Below, in pieces: positions 4,643 to 5,726 of a stretch of 5,726 nucleotides of DNA. The stretch spans positions 1-5,726 of the forward strand of contig CAMEYT010000030.1 of NCBI GenBank assembly GCA_945947685.1, given 5' to 3'. The DNA comes from an uncultured Bacillota bacterium. Its GTDB lineage: Bacteria > Bacillota > Clostridia > Christensenellales > UBA1242. The translations under genes and the position numbers were made by a program. The number at the start of each line of letters is the position of its first letter. The stretch's first letter is position 1. The notes beneath the pieces were generated by a model, which worked only from the letters and a program-made list of their open reading frames with translations, was not told the origin of the DNA and did not search any database.

Positions 4643-5438
4643 ATTTTTTCTTTTTTGCAAATATCCAAAAAATCTTTAAAATTAATTGTAATATTCTTAT
4701 GATTGAAATTATTAAATTTACAACATAAGCAATTACTCTCCACTTGTAAACTTTCTTAACCTCTTCCATTTCATCATCAGTTAAGAATTTAGATTGTTCC
4801 ATTATGTCTATTGCTGTTTTATTTGCATTTTTCTCAATTTTAATTCCTTGCAATGACATTATAGCCAATATAACAAATAATATCAGAGAAATTATACAAG
4901 CAATAACTGAAAAATTTGGTGTTGCAAAATCAGAATAAACTAGAAAGTCTACCAAAACTCCAAGCAAAATAATAGGAACAATCAGAAAAGTTGCAAAAGG
5001 AATTACTGTCTGCATTCTGATTGCCCGCTTAGTTCTTTTGCTTCCATGTCTATAATTTATTGCTTTTGCCACCCTCTGAATTCCAAGCGAAGTATCCGCT
5101 AAATTTCTACTTTCTGCAATTCTCTTTCCCATAAAGAAAATATTTTTCTTAGGATTATAGTGGCATCCGAAAAATAAATTTCTCCAAAATCCAGCTATTT
5201 GTATCTGAACATCTTTCATATCATTTGAGTCTAGAAAAATTCGAACAGATTCTTTCAATGTGCATCCATTATTTGTTTGAATATTTCTAAACTTTCTCCT
5301 CTTTTGTCTTAGATAAAAATTTGCAAATACCGCAAATAACTCCAATGCACCTATTAATGCTCCAAAAGCAATAGCAAGAATTACTCCAACCAATAAAAAT
5401 CCTGTCAACCCTGTTAAAATATTAAGCATATACGACAT
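4641..5438 (-). CDS. YugP-like membrane protein lacking the HEXXH zinc site (apparent pseudo-peptidase), 265 aa
   Basis: The protein aligns along its length with the YugP family of membrane zinc metallopeptidases (PF04298). An N-terminal membrane segment (about 12-43) is followed by CTLKESVRIFLDSNDMKDV (59-77), matching the family's LTGxEVAxxILxxxGxxDV. HYNP (93-96) matches its HYDP. After 24 residues, where the family has HEVGHAIQ, this protein has QRVAKAIN (121-128): both His and the catalytic Glu are replaced. Membrane helices follow (about 143-168, 176-197), then IEKNAN (201-206), matching VEFNAS with its Glu kept, a TDDEMEEVKKV stretch, a last helix (236-258) and a KKKK tail. It is probably catalytically inactive and may be structural, regulatory or a decoy for the active paralogue. 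The reading frame is intact with a GGGAGGAT ribosome binding site (5443-5450). Family assignment is from memory of YugP sequences. Confidence 0.75.
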   Translation of the reverse strand: MSYMLNILTGLTGFLLVGVILAIAFGALIGALELFAVFANFYLRQKRRKFRNIQTNNGCTLKESVRIFLDSNDMKDVQIQIAGFWRNLFFGCHYNPKKNIFFMGKRIAESRNLADTSLGIQRVAKAINYRHGSKRTKRAIRMQTVIPFATFLIVPIILLGVLVDFLVYSDFATPNFSVIACIISLILFVILAIMSLQGIKIEKNANKTAIDIMEQSKFLTDDEMEEVKKVYKWRVIAYVVNLIISIIRILQLILKIFWIFAKKKK

Positions 5439-5467
5439 TTTTATCCTCCCATATCAATATATTGTAT

Positions 5468-5482
5468 ATTCTATCATAGAAT
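5468..5482. promoter_or_regulatory. Perfect dyad ATTCTA-TCA-TAGAAT over the -10 box (possible operator)
   Basis: Six-base arms with a 3-bp centre are perfectly inverted; one arm is the -10 hexamer of the promoter. A repressor bound here would block RNA polymerase. The symmetry is seen directly; the operator role is inference, and no regulator gene lies in the window. Confidence 0.35.
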
Positions 5483-5496
5483 TACAATCATGTCAA
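5468..5496 (-). promoter_or_regulatory. Strong sigma-A-type promoter of the YugP-like gene
   Basis: On the minus strand TTGACA (5491-5496, perfect -35), a 17-bp spacer and TAGAAT (5468-5473) with TG one base upstream form a near-consensus extended -10 promoter. Transcription would begin about 25 bp before the start codon. This is the strongest promoter in the window, suggesting substantial expression unless repressed. Confidence 0.85.
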
Positions 5497-5548
5497 ATCC
5501 ATTTTAACATTTAATAAAAACATTTCATAAGAATATTATGGAGGTGTT

Positions 5549-5726
5549 ATGAGAAGATACATAAATATTTTACAAGATAATAACTTAAACGACAATGAGT
5601 TTAGAACAATTCAAAATGCACGAGAAGATTTAGTTGGTGAGCTTGAAGCAATTATTCAATATTCCAACCATCTTAGACAAACTTCAAGTTTAAGTTCACA
5701 GATTACAACTCGAAGCATAATGGAAG
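5549..5726 (+). CDS. Probable ferritin-like (rubrerythrin-type) protein, N-terminal part (runs off the right edge)
   Basis: The first 59 codons are open and start at an ATG behind a near-perfect ribosome binding site, GGAGGTG (5540-5546), though the spacing is short. Residues 26-43, EDLVGELEAIIQYSNHLR, resemble the first metal-binding helix of ferritin-like/rubrerythrin domains (ExxAxxxY), with Glu31 or Glu33 as a candidate ligand. The visible end, TTRSIME, would lead into the expected E-x-x-H of the second helix, but the sequence stops there. Such proteins bind di-iron and detoxify peroxide in anaerobes; related small helical proteins also occur in spore coats. The gene is divergent from the YugP-like gene. 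Coding status is secure; the family is a moderate-confidence guess. Confidence 0.55.
   Translation, partial: MRRYINILQDNNLNDNEFRTIQNAREDLVGELEAIIQYSNHLRQTSSLSSQITTRSIME

Noticed and set aside
1..5726. Defence system, CRISPR array, insertion sequence or phage module
   Set aside because: No repeat-spacer pattern, transposase, integrase, nuclease or other diagnostic protein is encoded in any frame I could read.

Overview
The window is AT-rich DNA with short intergenic gaps, strong GGAGG-type ribosome binding sites and sigma-A-type promoters. The gene content (a SpoVB/MurJ-type flippase next to a DUF421/YetF gene, EngB, a stand-alone LysM protein, a YugP-like membrane protein and a probable ferritin-like protein) points to a low-GC Bacillota, most likely a Clostridia-class anaerobe. 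SpoVB and YetF homologues suggest an endospore former, but nothing here proves it. No rRNA, tRNA, CRISPR array, insertion sequence or phage gene was recognised.

Layout. (1) 1-1701, minus strand: a SpoVB/MurJ-family lipid flippase gene (start moved to the ATG at 1701) followed after 27 bp by the 5' part of a yetF-type gene that leaves the window on the left. The yetF start codon sits inside a small perfect hairpin. (2) 1702-1998: divergent intergenic region with an unusually GC-rich 120-bp island holding a stem-loop and a 19-nt-period imperfect repeat. (3) 1999-2166, plus: a 55-residue protein that is just one LysM domain. (4) 2167-2416: mostly non-coding, with a possible 30-residue peptide on the minus strand and a good terminator. 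(5) 2417-3811, minus: an operon of an SDR oxidoreductase and engB; the SDR stop codon directly abuts the engB start codon. (6) 3965-4567, plus: a 200-residue membrane protein with an Asn/Gln-rich N-terminus, driven by a clear extended -10 promoter. (7) 4641-5438, minus: a 265-residue membrane protein that aligns with the YugP zinc-metallopeptidase family but has lost the HEXXH motif. Genes 6 and 7 converge on one bidirectional terminator. (8) 5549-end, plus: start of a probable ferritin-like protein, divergent from gene 7.

Most genes are housekeeping or cell-envelope functions: lipid-linked precursor flipping, peptidoglycan binding, 50S ribosome assembly and membrane proteins. I see no defence island or multi-gene novel system. 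The most notable items are the apparently catalytically dead YugP-like protein with a dyad over its promoter, the LysM mini-protein, and the GC island upstream of the flippase gene.
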